A stretch of 64,000 nucleotides of DNA from Mucilaginibacter sp. CSA2-8R (GTDB lineage Bacteria > Bacteroidota > Bacteroidia > Sphingobacteriales > Sphingobacteriaceae): positions 4,092,001-4,156,000 of the forward strand of contig NZ_CP152389.1 in assembly GCF_038806765.1 (NCBI RefSeq), written 5' to 3'. Below are positions 43,254-53,765 of this stretch, one piece after another. Both the position numbers and the translations under genes were made by a program. The notes under the pieces are model-generated. The model saw only the letters and a list, made by a program, of their open reading frames with translations, was not told the DNA's origin and did no database searches. Position 1 is the first letter of the stretch. Each line of letters starts with the position of its first letter.

Positions 43254-45671
43254 TCAATTTACAGTTACCGCTAATGGTTTACCTGTGTAAGTAACGCTTG
43301 TATTAAAACGCGTACCCGCATCAACGTTTGTACCATAGCCTTCTTTAACTAACACCACATTAAATTTACGGCTTTTAAGCATGCCCTTAAAGTTTCCTTG
43401 GGTAGCCGATATGGTAAGCTGATGTTTTTGATCGTTCCAATTCAGGATGAATTTTGCGTACCGGCCTTTTTCGTAATTATAGTTATCGTTCTCATCTTCG
43501 TAAAACTCAAACTTACCGTTAGCGCCTGGATAAATGCGCAACTCTAATTCGTTGGCAGGCTTTTCTGTAGCGTACTGCATAACCGGCCCCATGGGCACTA
43601 TTGAGCCTGCGCGAACATATAACGGAATTAGAGACAAGGGCACATCAACATTCAACTGCTGACCTCCATTATAATGCTTACCGGTCCAGAAATCGTACCA
43701 GCCTTTGGCTACAGGCAGGTACACAGTGCGGGTATGCTTACCTGTAGCGGCATTGCTGCCGGTATACAACTGCTCAGTAACCGGGTTAACCAAAAATGCC
43801 GGACCAAACATATACTCGTTGGGTATGCTATACACCTTTTCATCCTGCCGAAAATCAAATGGAAGCGCCCGCATAATGGTATAATTGTTTTGAGTTACCT
43901 GCCCCGCCAGTGAGTAAATGTAAGGTAGTAACCTATACCTTAGCTTATCGTAATTTAGCAAGGTAGCTTTGGTTTCGGCGCTCCAGTTATTAGAAAACAG
44001 CGCACGCTCGCCCTTACCATGTATACGAAATATCGGGCTGAATACACCAAACTGAAACCACCGGGTAAAGAGCTCCTGATTTTCGGGCAGTGACCAATTG
44101 GCCGCTTTCCAACCCAAATGGTAACCGCCAATATCCGACGTCCAGTAAGGGATGCCCGACGCACAGGCATTAATGCCTTGCGGTACCTGGCTTTTAAAAG
44201 CATCAAACGTACAAGTAATATCTGACGACCACAAAGTAGTGGCATTACGCTGCTGGCCGGCAAAAGCCTGCCGCACCAGGAAAAACGCCCGCTTATTAGC
44301 AATATCGTTTCGCCAGCCTCTATACAGGCCTTTAGTATGCTCTAACGAGTAGGTGTTAAAATAATCAATGCCCTTTCCCGGCCAAAAGTCAGCTTTACGG
44401 CGTTCGTCGAGCAGAGCGCCATTGTCGGGCTCGCACTGGTCTACCCACCATGCATCCCAGCCATAACGCTTTACCAGGCTATCGCGGGCCTGCTGCCAAT
44501 ATAAATTGCGGGCTTGCGGGCTATGTGCATCGTAATAGGTATCAAAAGTATGAGTAACCACATTATCCCAGGTAATGCTGGTTAAACCGCCTGTTCTTTT
44601 AAGAGCATCATAATTGGGTGTACCTTGCCCAAATACAGGCCATATTGATATCATGGCGTGTATGTTGGCTTTGTGCAACTCATCTACTAAGGCTTTGGGG
44701 TTTGGATAACGCTCGGGCTTCATAACGTGTGAGCCAATAGGCAACGGATCCCAATAATACCAGTCCTGCACTATTGCATCAACCGGGATATTGCTGTTGC
44801 GGTACTTATTTTTCACCGAAATAATTTCATCCTGGCTCATATAACGATCTTGCGACTGAAATAATCCGAAAGACCACTTAGGAAACATGGGCGCTTTGCC
44901 TGTAGCTGTACGGTAAGCATTGATGATCTGGTCAAAATCGGGCCCGTAAAAAAAATAATAGTTAACCTGCTTACCACTTTCCGATACGTATTTAAACTTT
45001 GTATTACCGCCTTCTGCTCCATAAAACTGCGAGGCAGAATAGTTGTCCCACAATATACCGTACCCCCTTGTTGATAGCAATACAGGGATAGCTCCGGTTA
45101 AATACTTTATGGCCATATCCTGATTGCGCCCTTTGTAATTTATAGATAGTGTATCTAAAGGGTGGCAACCCAAACCATATAAGCCCTCGTTAACCGGCGA
45201 TGCAAATTGCGTTGAGCAACTGTATGTATTGATGCCTGCCACGGTTTGGGCAGCCATTTGTTTATTGTTTTCCTGATCTTCGCTGGTAATTAACTGGCCG
45301 GCCAAAGTGTAATAGGCAATAGCGTTGCTGGCACGGTCTACCTTCAAAATAATCTTACCGGTATTAATTAAAACCTGTTGAGCGGTTTGGGCTACGGTGA
45401 ACTTTATTGGTGCATTAAAAGGCCCGTTAACCACCAATGAATTAAAAGCAGGCAAAGCTTTTAACATACTGTACCTAACCTGGATAATATCTGCGCGGCA
45501 AATTTTAATCTTCATGATGCCGTTGTTCAATATAAAGGTAACGCCATCGGCCTCTTTCTGAAAACTGCGCACCGAGGCAGAAGCACTGGCACTTAAAACA
45601 ACGAAAGCAAATAATATTAATACGAACAAACGTTGTAATGCTATTGCTTTAAGATGGAGTTTATGATACAT
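43254..45671 (-). CDS. Glycoside hydrolase family 31, alpha-xylosidase/alpha-glucosidase type
   Basis: An 805-residue exported enzyme: signal peptide ends near SASASASVR, then the GH31 N-terminal beta-sandwich, the (beta/alpha)8 barrel and C-terminal beta domains. The nucleophile motif is WWVDQCEPDNG (Asp about 411). The barrel start KWSFGLFQSQDRYMSQDEI and IPVDAIVQDWYYW match the alpha-xylosidase-type group, in which QS(Q/R)xRY recurs, more than classical alpha-glucosidases. It lies 48 bases after the GH3 gene and likely shares its transcript. With a GH3 partner, removal of xylose side chains from xyloglucan-type oligosaccharides is a sensible guess, but isomaltose-type substrates cannot be excluded. 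Confidence 0.92.
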   Translation of the reverse strand: MYHKLHLKAIALQRLFVLILFAFVVLSASASASVRSFQKEADGVTFILNNGIMKIKICRADIIQVRYSMLKALPAFNSLVVNGPFNAPIKFTVAQTAQQVLINTGKIILKVDRASNAIAYYTLAGQLITSEDQENNKQMAAQTVAGINTYSCSTQFASPVNEGLYGLGCHPLDTLSINYKGRNQDMAIKYLTGAIPVLLSTRGYGILWDNYSASQFYGAEGGNTKFKYVSESGKQVNYYFFYGPDFDQIINAYRTATGKAPMFPKWSFGLFQSQDRYMSQDEIISVKNKYRNSNIPVDAIVQDWYYWDPLPIGSHVMKPERYPNPKALVDELHKANIHAMISIWPVFGQGTPNYDALKRTGGLTSITWDNVVTHTFDTYYDAHSPQARNLYWQQARDSLVKRYGWDAWWVDQCEPDNGALLDERRKADFWPGKGIDYFNTYSLEHTKGLYRGWRNDIANKRAFFLVRQAFAGQQRNATTLWSSDITCTFDAFKSQVPQGINACASGIPYWTSDIGGYHLGWKAANWSLPENQELFTRWFQFGVFSPIFRIHGKGERALFSNNWSAETKATLLNYDKLRYRLLPYIYSLAGQVTQNNYTIMRALPFDFRQDEKVYSIPNEYMFGPAFLVNPVTEQLYTGSNAATGKHTRTVYLPVAKGWYDFWTGKHYNGGQQLNVDVPLSLIPLYVRAGSIVPMGPVMQYATEKPANELELRIYPGANGKFEFYEDENDNYNYEKGRYAKFILNWNDQKHQLTISATQGNFKGMLKSRKFNVVLVKEGYGTNVDAGTRFNTSVTYTGKPLAVTVN

Positions 45672-45718
45672 ACCCTGAAAGAATGACGAAAGCTTATTTA
45701 TAGTTGGCCGCCTTTATA

Positions 45719-47896
45719 TTAATTAATTATTTGCAGATCAGCAACTTTCCTTATATCTCTTGAAGAAGAACCTGCATTTACGGTGTAGGTACCAGCTTCG
45801 GCAATCCACTTTTTAGATTTTACATCGTAATAGGCCAGGTCGCTTACCGGTATATTGAGTACGGTGTTTACGGTTTGCCCCGGCCTAATCATAATCTTTT
45901 TAAAAGCCTTTAGTTCTTTTTCGGCCCTTTGTACAGCCGACTTGTTTTTGCTGATGTAAAGCTGAACCGTTTCCATACCGGCATACTGTCCTGTATTTTT
46001 AATATTGACGGATACCGCTATGTTTTGGCCGGGCCGGTACGATTTCTTATCTGTTTTGACATTGAGATAGTCAAACTTAGTATAAGACAACCCATAACCA
46101 AAGCAATACAATGGGTTTATCTTTTTGGTATCGAACCAGCGGTAACCTACCAGAATGCCTTCTTTATAAGGTGCGGTTTCATCTTTACCCGGGTAAGTGT
46201 CTAAAGCAAACGCCGGTGAGTCTTTTAACTCTGCAGGAAAAGTAAAAGGTAGCTTACCGGACGGATTTACATTGCCCGCTAACACATCGGCCAGCGCATT
46301 ACCACCTTCTGAACCGTTAAACCACGACCACACGATGGTATGGTTATTTTGCTTTATCTTGTTTAAATCATATGGGGCTCCTGCTGTTATTACAATGATA
46401 GTATTGGGGTTAACTTTGGTTACAGCATCTACCAGTTCCTGCTCGGCAAACGGTAACGACAGGTCTTTGCGGTCATTACCTTCGCTCTCATATTCGCGGT
46501 TTGAGCCAATGCAGACTATAGCAATATCGGTAGTTTTGGCGAGTGCAACAGCCTCATCAATCAAAGTACGGTCGGGTTTATCGTAACCGGCATTTTGTTC
46601 AAAGCTCTTGCTGGCCAGCCATTTGGCTTTATAGCCCTGTGCAAAGCGTATATCGGCTGTTTTACCTAATTTATTTTTTAACCCTGCCAATGTAGTTACT
46701 TCATATTTAGCCTTTACACCTGCGCCAAAGCCACCTAAAGCAAAAGTCCGCGTCGCATTATCGCCAATAACAGCAATGCTTTTGATGCTTTTCATTTTTA
46801 AGGGAAGTAAGGCCTTATCGTTCTTTAAAAGCACGATAGATTCTGACGCAATGTTGTAGGCTGCCCGGTTATGCGCCGGCGTGCTAATGCTGCCTGCCGG
46901 ATGATTAGCGCTCATTGAAGTATGATACATTACCCATAAGATGCGGCGTACCTTGTCGTCTATAGTTTTTTGCGATACTTTCCCGGCCTTAACTGCAGCC
47001 AGCAGTGGCTTGGCAAAGTACCATTGGTCATAGGGGCCGCTTGAGCCCATTTCAATATCCAACCCGGCGTTGGCGGCAGCAACGGTGTTGTGCGTACCGG
47101 CCCAATCAGATATTACGGCACCTTTAAAGCCCCACTCCTTTTTCAAAATCTGGTTGAGCAGACAATCATTTTCAGAGCACCATTTGCCGTTAACCTTATT
47201 ATAGGCCGACATGATGGTGTAAGCATTGCCCTGCTGTATACCTGCTTTAAAGGCCGGCAAATAAATTTCGCGCAGCGCGCGCTCGTCAACTATGGCGTTA
47301 ACGGTATTGCGGTTTACTTCCTGGTTATTTACTGCATAATGTTTTATACAAGCTGCTACATGCTGGCTTTGTATACCTTGTACAGCTTGCACAGCTAATT
47401 GTGCGTTTAGAAATGGGTCTTCAGAATAATATTCGTAGGTACGCCCGTTAAGCGGCACACGGCATATGTTAAAGGCCGGGGCCAGCATCACTATCTTTTT
47501 ACGGGCATTTGCTTCTTCGCCTAATACTACGCCATACTGGCGAGCCATAGCCGGGTTCCAGGTGGCTGCAATAGCCGACCCATTGGGTAAAAAAGTAGCT
47601 GAGTCGGTTGTCCAGTTGGCCGATTTCCAATCAAAGCGTAACACCTCCTCACGAACACCTAACGGACCATCATCACACGTAAGTTCGGGGATACCTAACC
47701 GTTTAACACCTGCAGAAGAAAACAATGCGTTGCCGTGCAACATTTCAATTTTCTCTTCCAGCGTCATCTTTTTGATAACACCTGCAATTTTTTGATTAAG
47801 GGCATTTTCTGCTTTGGGTTGTGCCCGGCTCTGGTTAAAAGTTAGCAACAAGACGGCGCAAGCCGACAGGCATTTCGTAATAGTAGAGTACATCAT
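45719..47896 (-). CDS. Glycoside hydrolase family 3, beta-glucosidase/beta-xylosidase type
   Basis: A 725-residue exported enzyme with a signal peptide ending at QSRAQ. The GH3 N-terminal barrel shows IKHYAVNNQEVNR and the nucleophile Asp264 in GAVISDWAGTH. The second alpha/beta domain includes SNREYESEGNDRKDLSLP, with the acid/base region, and the C-terminal fibronectin-III-like domain runs from about 610 (VSVNIKNTGQYAGMETVQLY). All three domains are present and full length. It precedes GH31 in the same direction and sits downstream of the hybrid sensor gene, so its expression is probably set by that regulator. The start may be Met1 or Met2. Confidence 0.94.
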   Translation of the reverse strand: MMYSTITKCLSACAVLLLTFNQSRAQPKAENALNQKIAGVIKKMTLEEKIEMLHGNALFSSAGVKRLGIPELTCDDGPLGVREEVLRFDWKSANWTTDSATFLPNGSAIAATWNPAMARQYGVVLGEEANARKKIVMLAPAFNICRVPLNGRTYEYYSEDPFLNAQLAVQAVQGIQSQHVAACIKHYAVNNQEVNRNTVNAIVDERALREIYLPAFKAGIQQGNAYTIMSAYNKVNGKWCSENDCLLNQILKKEWGFKGAVISDWAGTHNTVAAANAGLDIEMGSSGPYDQWYFAKPLLAAVKAGKVSQKTIDDKVRRILWVMYHTSMSANHPAGSISTPAHNRAAYNIASESIVLLKNDKALLPLKMKSIKSIAVIGDNATRTFALGGFGAGVKAKYEVTTLAGLKNKLGKTADIRFAQGYKAKWLASKSFEQNAGYDKPDRTLIDEAVALAKTTDIAIVCIGSNREYESEGNDRKDLSLPFAEQELVDAVTKVNPNTIIVITAGAPYDLNKIKQNNHTIVWSWFNGSEGGNALADVLAGNVNPSGKLPFTFPAELKDSPAFALDTYPGKDETAPYKEGILVGYRWFDTKKINPLYCFGYGLSYTKFDYLNVKTDKKSYRPGQNIAVSVNIKNTGQYAGMETVQLYISKNKSAVQRAEKELKAFKKIMIRPGQTVNTVLNIPVSDLAYYDVKSKKWIAEAGTYTVNAGSSSRDIRKVADLQIIN

Positions 47897-48065
47897 TTGT
47901 TAGGCTTAATTGGCGTGTTGGCAACACTAAAATTTGCCCTAATTTAAGCAGGGAAAATGCCCAAAAAGTGACCCAATTGTTTCGTATTGGTATTTCATAT
48001 GTTAAGCAAATGAAGTAAACCCAACTTAAATTTCACTTTGAGCAGATTGTAATTAAAGATAACTA

Positions 48066-51000
48066 TCAGCTTACCGATTGGCCTTCCAGCTTCTTTTGTT
48101 GCATTGCTGCCCTGTATTCGGTAGGCAGCATATTATACTCCAGTTTAAACGATTTTGCATAATATTTAGGATTATTAAAGCCAACCTGGTAGGCAATCTC
48201 AGCTATATTTAAATTAGAAGTTTGCAGCAAATGGGCGCTACGTTTAAGGCGGATAAATTTGATGAACTCTACAGGCGTTTTCTCGGTAATGAGCAGCACT
48301 TTGCGGTAAAGCGTTACGCGGCTCATCGCCATATTAGAGCTCAGTTCTTCTACCGAAAATTCGGTGTCGGCCATGTGTTTATCAATAAGCCCCAGCAGGT
48401 CTTTCATAAATTTTTCGTCCTGTACTTCGTTGTTGCTGCCCACCGTATTTACATCAACCTGCTTTTGATAGGTTTTCTTAAGTGTTACCTGCTGGTTAAG
48501 CAAGTTCTTGATTTTATACAAAAGTATCTCGAAGTTGAACGGCTTGGTCAAATAATCATTAGCACCGGTTTCTAAACCTTTAATCTCATCATCCTTGCCG
48601 GTTAAAGCCGTTAACAAAATAACCGGGATGTGCTGTGTACGGCTATCCTGCTTAATTTTATGACAGAGAGCAGTGCCGGTCATTTCGGGCATGCTTATAT
48701 CGGTAACAATAAGGTTAGGATGTAATGACAGTGCCTTTTGCCAGCCATCCTTACCATTCACTGCTTCTAATATATTGAAGTGTTCTTTCAGGTTATCTTT
48801 TAAATAGAACCTAAAATCATCATTATCCTCAACCAGCAGTATGGTTTGTTTTTTGGCGTTGGCTTTAATAATTTTTGCAGATGCTTTTATTTGCAAACCA
48901 TTGTCGGGCAGTTGTTCCGCAGTTTGCTGGATCTGTATATTTACATTTTTAGTATGCAAAACATGCTCGGGGCTTACGGGCAATAATACGGTAAAGCAAC
49001 TTCCTCCATTTACCGAACTTTCAGCTTTAATAGTGCCGTTGTGCAGGCTTACAAATTCGCGTGTGAGGGCCAGTCCTATCCCACTCCCCTGGTTCACGAT
49101 TGATCCTGGTGTATCATTCTGGAAAAACCTGTCGAAAATCTTTTCCAATTTAGGCTGCGGTATACCAATGCCATTATCAATTACCTTAATTTCAAGGTAC
49201 TGCTTCTCAGACGCAGCGCTTTCACTAAAATTTAAGTAAACTTCTACTTTGCCGCCCTCGGGTGTAAATTTGAATGCGTTAGATAAAAGGTTAAACAAGA
49301 TGCGCTCTACCTTATCCTGATCAAACGAGGTAACAAGCAGCTCAACCTGGGTAGTAAAGCTTAAGGTGATGTTTTTATTTTCGGCAATATCTGAAAATGA
49401 ATAAGCGGCTTCTTCAATAAATTTAATGATGTTGGCCTGATGCGCATTGAGCTTTAACTCGTGCTCTTCCATCTTCCTGAAATCGAGCAGCTGATTAACC
49501 AGGTTAAGCAGGCGCTTGGCATTCCTGTCAATCATTAGTAGCTGCTTACGCAAATCAGATTCGTTGGTTTGACCGATCAGTTTACCAACCGGTGCCAAAA
49601 TTAAAGATAACGGCGTTCTGAACTCGTGACTTACATTGGTGAAGAATTTAATTTTCATCAGGTCCAGTTCGCGCATGCGCTGCGATTCCTGCCTTTCTTG
49701 CTGTACAGCGAAATTAGCTTTCAGCTTTTTAATCCCTCTGTACCTTAAATACAATAACCCTCCGCATACCACTAACGCGTACAATAAGTAAGCAAATGAG
49801 GTGCGCCAAATTGGCGGCAAAACGGTGATGTGTAGTTGCAGCTGTTCTTTTTTCCAGATACCATCTTCGCCAGCTACTTTAAGCCTGAAGGTGTACGAAC
49901 CGGGATCTAAGTTAGTATAGCTGGCTTTTCTAATTTGGTTGTCGGCAATAGTCCAGCCTTTATCAAACCCATCTAACATATAAGCATGTTTCATCTTTGC
50001 CGGGTTAAAAAAGCTAATGGCAGCAAACTCAACAGAAAATACATTTTGGTTATGCTTTAACGTAATGGCTTTAGTTTCGGTAATGGAACTTTGTAATATG
50101 GCCTCTCCGTTAATTTTCTCGCCGGTAGTAACACTCTTATTAAAAACCTGAAAATCAGTCAAAACCAATACCGGTTTTTCATGTGCTGATTTAATACTAC
50201 CTGGATTAAAAAGATTGAAGCCGTTGGCACCTCCAAATATGATGTCGCCGTTACGGGTTTTAAGGCCGGCATCTTCGTTAAACTCTTTGCCCTGCAAGCC
50301 ATCTGTTTGATCGTAGTTAATAAAGTCGTAGGCATAACGGCCTTTACTTGCTTTAAACACCATATTGGAGATGCCGTTGGGCGTGCTCATCCACAAGTTA
50401 TGGGCATTGTCTTCAACAACGGTAAGTACAGAATTATCGGGCAGGCCATCGGTTTTACGGAAATTCTTGAATCTACCTTTCTTTTCGTCAAATAAACTCA
50501 ATCCTTCATTAGTAGCTATCCAGATCATTTTCCGGCTATCCATCATCAGATTCGAAATATTGTCGTTGCTAAGGCTGCTTTTGTCAGACTCGTTATGCTT
50601 ATAGTAGGTAAAACGACCAGTAATGTTATTTAGCACAGCCAAACCTGAGTAGGTGCCAACCAGAATATTGCCCTTGTCGTCCTCCAGCAACCCTGATACA
50701 TACTGGTGAGGTACAGAATTTGGCATACCCGGTAAATATCTATGCAATCGATTGCGTTTTTGATCAAAACAATCCAATCCGCCGGCAAGTGTCCCTATCC
50801 ATAACCGGTTTTTAGAGTCTTCCATTATTTCCCATACACTATCATCAGAAATACTGTTAGTATCGGTTAACGAGTGCTTGTAGTGGGTAAATGTTTTGCC
50901 GTCAAAGCAATCGAGACCACCAAAGTAGGTACCGATCCATAGCTTTTGCTCATGATCTAAACATAAACTTGCGATAACGTTATTACTTAAGCTTTTAGAG

Positions 51001-52247
51001 TCATTCTCCCTGTGCAGATACGTGGTAAACTTACCGGTGGTGCGGTTATAATAAATGAGCCCGCCTCCGTTGCTACCTATCCAGATGTTACCTTTTTTAT
51101 CTTCGATGAACTTATTCATATCATCATAAGTAAGGCCACTGGTTCCGAAAGAGTTGCGGCTATAGAGAGGAAACTTTATAATGTCTTTGTGATAATAATT
51201 GATGCCTTTTTTAAAAGTACCAAGCCATATAATGTTGGCATTATCACGGTAGAGCGAAGTAATACAGTCTTGGCTCAGGCTGCGGTTATCATCCGGACGG
51301 TTGGTTACTACCTTTACTTTAAAATTGCTTTTGTTAACCAAGTTTACACCGCCATGGTCTGTAGCTACCCATACCAATCCCTTATCATCCTGTATTACAT
51401 TAAAAACAATGTTAGAGCTTAACGCATGAGTACCAACATCTTTACCCAGCTGCTTAAATATATTTTTATTGGGGTTTACATAAAAAACACCATTGGAGCG
51501 CAGTGGTGCATATACCCACAAATCATCGTCGTTATCAACCGATAACTGGTAGTCAATCAGTTCGTTAGGATAAGCCTTGCTTATATCGGTAATTCGCTTT
51601 AATACTTTGTGGTTGACCCGATCTACTTGCTCAAGTGTACCATCGTTATAAACTGCCCAGGCATTCCCTTTACTGTCTAAAGAAAGATCGAGTCCTAAAA
51701 CTCTACCGGCTTGCGCCGGATTTGTAATCCCGTGCGGCAAATGCATCAGCCGCCCGGTAGCCGTAACATATTTGTAAATACCGTTATTGTTATGCAAAAA
51801 CCAAAAATTGCCCCGGCTATCTTTTTTTACGCTGGCAATAAGCGAATCGGGTATATGGTATTGTTTTAGCGCTGCTTTAATGTGATGCTCAAAACGATCG
51901 GTAAGTGGGTTATAAATATTAAATCCATTACGCGTTTTAATCCATAGTTTATTTTCGGGGCCTGTAGTTATACTAATAATGTAGTCATCGCTTATAGACG
52001 AGGCATCATTGACATTATGCTTAAAAACTTTGAAACGATAGCCATCGTAACGGTTTAAGCCCGATTTGGTACCAAACCACATAAAGCCTTTAGTATCTTT
52101 ATAAATGCAGGTTACCCGGTTGTGCGATAAACCATTATCTACATTGAGGCGCGAAAACTGATATTGATCTCCCTGCGCCAAAATACTAACAGGCAACATT
52201 AACACCGCTGATAAAAACAGGAGCAGATATTTTTTCATATACATCAA
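48066..52247 (-). CDS. Hybrid two-component sensor-regulator (HTCS)
   Basis: A 1393-residue single-protein signalling system. After a signal peptide (ending SILAQG) comes a two-bladed-propeller periplasmic sensor built of repeats such as GFMWFGTKSGLNRYDG and NLWMSTPNGISNM, then a Y_Y_Y domain and one membrane helix (about 805-840). The cytoplasmic part has a histidine kinase (NVSHEFRTPLSLI, His about 872), an ATPase domain (VIDNGIGIP, GIGLAL), a receiver with phospho-Asp in VTDISMPEMTG (about 1182), and a C-terminal AraC DNA-binding domain (VGFNNPKYYAKSFK). HTCS proteins sense a glycan fragment and switch on the local utilisation genes. Its place between SusCD-VCBS genes and the GH3-GH31 pair fits this. 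Confidence 0.96.
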   Translation of the reverse strand: MMYMKKYLLLFLSAVLMLPVSILAQGDQYQFSRLNVDNGLSHNRVTCIYKDTKGFMWFGTKSGLNRYDGYRFKVFKHNVNDASSISDDYIISITTGPENKLWIKTRNGFNIYNPLTDRFEHHIKAALKQYHIPDSLIASVKKDSRGNFWFLHNNNGIYKYVTATGRLMHLPHGITNPAQAGRVLGLDLSLDSKGNAWAVYNDGTLEQVDRVNHKVLKRITDISKAYPNELIDYQLSVDNDDDLWVYAPLRSNGVFYVNPNKNIFKQLGKDVGTHALSSNIVFNVIQDDKGLVWVATDHGGVNLVNKSNFKVKVVTNRPDDNRSLSQDCITSLYRDNANIIWLGTFKKGINYYHKDIIKFPLYSRNSFGTSGLTYDDMNKFIEDKKGNIWIGSNGGGLIYYNRTTGKFTTYLHRENDSKSLSNNVIASLCLDHEQKLWIGTYFGGLDCFDGKTFTHYKHSLTDTNSISDDSVWEIMEDSKNRLWIGTLAGGLDCFDQKRNRLHRYLPGMPNSVPHQYVSGLLEDDKGNILVGTYSGLAVLNNITGRFTYYKHNESDKSSLSNDNISNLMMDSRKMIWIATNEGLSLFDEKKGRFKNFRKTDGLPDNSVLTVVEDNAHNLWMSTPNGISNMVFKASKGRYAYDFINYDQTDGLQGKEFNEDAGLKTRNGDIIFGGANGFNLFNPGSIKSAHEKPVLVLTDFQVFNKSVTTGEKINGEAILQSSITETKAITLKHNQNVFSVEFAAISFFNPAKMKHAYMLDGFDKGWTIADNQIRKASYTNLDPGSYTFRLKVAGEDGIWKKEQLQLHITVLPPIWRTSFAYLLYALVVCGGLLYLRYRGIKKLKANFAVQQERQESQRMRELDLMKIKFFTNVSHEFRTPLSLILAPVGKLIGQTNESDLRKQLLMIDRNAKRLLNLVNQLLDFRKMEEHELKLNAHQANIIKFIEEAAYSFSDIAENKNITLSFTTQVELLVTSFDQDKVERILFNLLSNAFKFTPEGGKVEVYLNFSESAASEKQYLEIKVIDNGIGIPQPKLEKIFDRFFQNDTPGSIVNQGSGIGLALTREFVSLHNGTIKAESSVNGGSCFTVLLPVSPEHVLHTKNVNIQIQQTAEQLPDNGLQIKASAKIIKANAKKQTILLVEDNDDFRFYLKDNLKEHFNILEAVNGKDGWQKALSLHPNLIVTDISMPEMTGTALCHKIKQDSRTQHIPVILLTALTGKDDEIKGLETGANDYLTKPFNFEILLYKIKNLLNQQVTLKKTYQKQVDVNTVGSNNEVQDEKFMKDLLGLIDKHMADTEFSVEELSSNMAMSRVTLYRKVLLITEKTPVEFIKFIRLKRSAHLLQTSNLNIAEIAYQVGFNNPKYYAKSFKLEYNMLPTEYRAAMQQKKLEGQSVS

Positions 52248-52418
52248 CCCCTAAAATCAACTTTACCTTAAAACACCGATCTATAGCTCAGTATTCAGCA
52301 GTTTATTTTCTTTGGGGGAAAAACGGATTAATAATAGATTATTGCAATTGGTAAAGTAAAAATACAATAATAAACTAAATTACAGCAATCTATTAAACAC
52401 CTTTCATGTGTATAAGGC

Positions 52419-53735
52419 TTATTCCAATTTTAACTTTTGGATAATAAAGTCGCTTACTTTTTTACCCTGCTCAGCGCCAGCATTTACGCTATTAACATAG
52501 TGTATACCGCCATAATAACGGCTTATAGATGCTTCGTTAGCTGCTTGTAAAAACGAATCAAAGTGCCTTTGCATACCAATATAACGCAGATCGCTGGTAT
52601 CCTGAAAAGCAAATTTATCACCAAAAAGCTTGGTTAACATTACTGCTGCCGAACGAGTGATGGTACTGTGCCCGCTTGGATATTCGGGAAATGGTGGTGT
52701 TTGCAGCATAGGCAACCACTGTGGGTCTATCTCGTCATTAATAACAGATACCGGGCGTATGGTAGCCGACTTAAATTTTTCTTGCCAGCAGCAAACAAAG
52801 GCATCAAACATGGCTACCGAAGTTAAGGCATAAGCCTGAGCTGTTTTAACAGCATCTGCTTTGGCTTGCTTACAGGCAATGGCGGTAATGCCTATCCAAT
52901 GGCCGCCGGGTGTAATTTTTTTATTAGCAAACATCATGTGCCCGGTGTGCTGCATCACAAACGGATTGTCATCCCAATAGCGGGCTATCTCCATTTGCTC
53001 TTTAGTAAGCTTTTTGCTTTGATCGTATAGCTGCACGTTTTGTTTAAAGTATTCGCTCTGCTTGCTTTTACTGTAAGGCGGCGGTGGCGGTAATGCAAAC
53101 TGGCCAGATGAGTCTAAAGCGAAAGTTTTCATGGTTCCCCAGCAATACTCAACAGCGTCAAGGTAGTCGGGTGGTGTAGGGTGCCATTTGCCCGGGGCTG
53201 TACTGCCTATAAACTTGGGCTTAGCCCTAGTTTGTAAATAATTATCTTTAGCGGCACGTTTTAAAATTGCTTTGCCCACTGTATCGCCAAAGGCTACAGA
53301 ACGGGCAAATGTTGAATCGTCTAATGTGCCCTTAAACCGGGCGTACAATTTATCTTCATACCCCTTTAATGAATCTACCGAGAATGTAACTTTACGGGTT
53401 ACGGTAAAAAAAGCTTTAGTTGCAGCCAGTGCATAATTATAGGCTTTATGTTTTTCGGGCCGGGGCAAAGCGCCAAAGCCTTTAAGTTTGGCTGCAATTG
53501 ATTCATACCTTTCATCTTTAAAACGCATGGCCTCATAAGATGCTAATGATGCGTAGGCATATATACGGCTGGCTACCGGTGGCGAAAACACATCAAATAT
53601 AATGAGTTGTGTAAGCTGGTCCTCATTTTGGTGCATCACCTCAGCTTCGTTAATGTTATATTTATCCTGGTGCTTACATGCTATGATTGCCATGCAGGTA
53701 AGCAGCATCAATATTGATATTTTAAAGTTATGCAT
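52419..53735 (-). CDS. Vanadium-haloperoxidase-like PAP2 lipoprotein
   Basis: A 438-residue exported lipoprotein (signal ends MAIIACKHQ, Cys20). The PAP2/vanadate-binding motifs are in the second half: KFKSATIRP (Lys-x6-Arg-Pro), YPSGHSTITRSA (Pro-Ser-Gly-His), and SRYYGGIHYVNS, where Ser-Arg-x5-His is intact but the usual Asp three residues after the His is Ser. Loss of that Asp is compatible with vanadate binding by the His but not with the standard phosphatase relay. The family includes haloperoxidases and uncharacterised secreted proteins. It ends the SusCD-VCBS-CRTAC1 run, 30 bases after the preceding gene. Activity is unknown. Confidence 0.87.
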   Translation of the reverse strand: MHNFKISILMLLTCMAIIACKHQDKYNINEAEVMHQNEDQLTQLIIFDVFSPPVASRIYAYASLASYEAMRFKDERYESIAAKLKGFGALPRPEKHKAYNYALAATKAFFTVTRKVTFSVDSLKGYEDKLYARFKGTLDDSTFARSVAFGDTVGKAILKRAAKDNYLQTRAKPKFIGSTAPGKWHPTPPDYLDAVEYCWGTMKTFALDSSGQFALPPPPPYSKSKQSEYFKQNVQLYDQSKKLTKEQMEIARYWDDNPFVMQHTGHMMFANKKITPGGHWIGITAIACKQAKADAVKTAQAYALTSVAMFDAFVCCWQEKFKSATIRPVSVINDEIDPQWLPMLQTPPFPEYPSGHSTITRSAAVMLTKLFGDKFAFQDTSDLRYIGMQRHFDSFLQAANEASISRYYGGIHYVNSVNAGAEQGKKVSDFIIQKLKLE

Positions 53736-53765
53736 AATGTAAAATGACTATTTAAATTACCAGCG

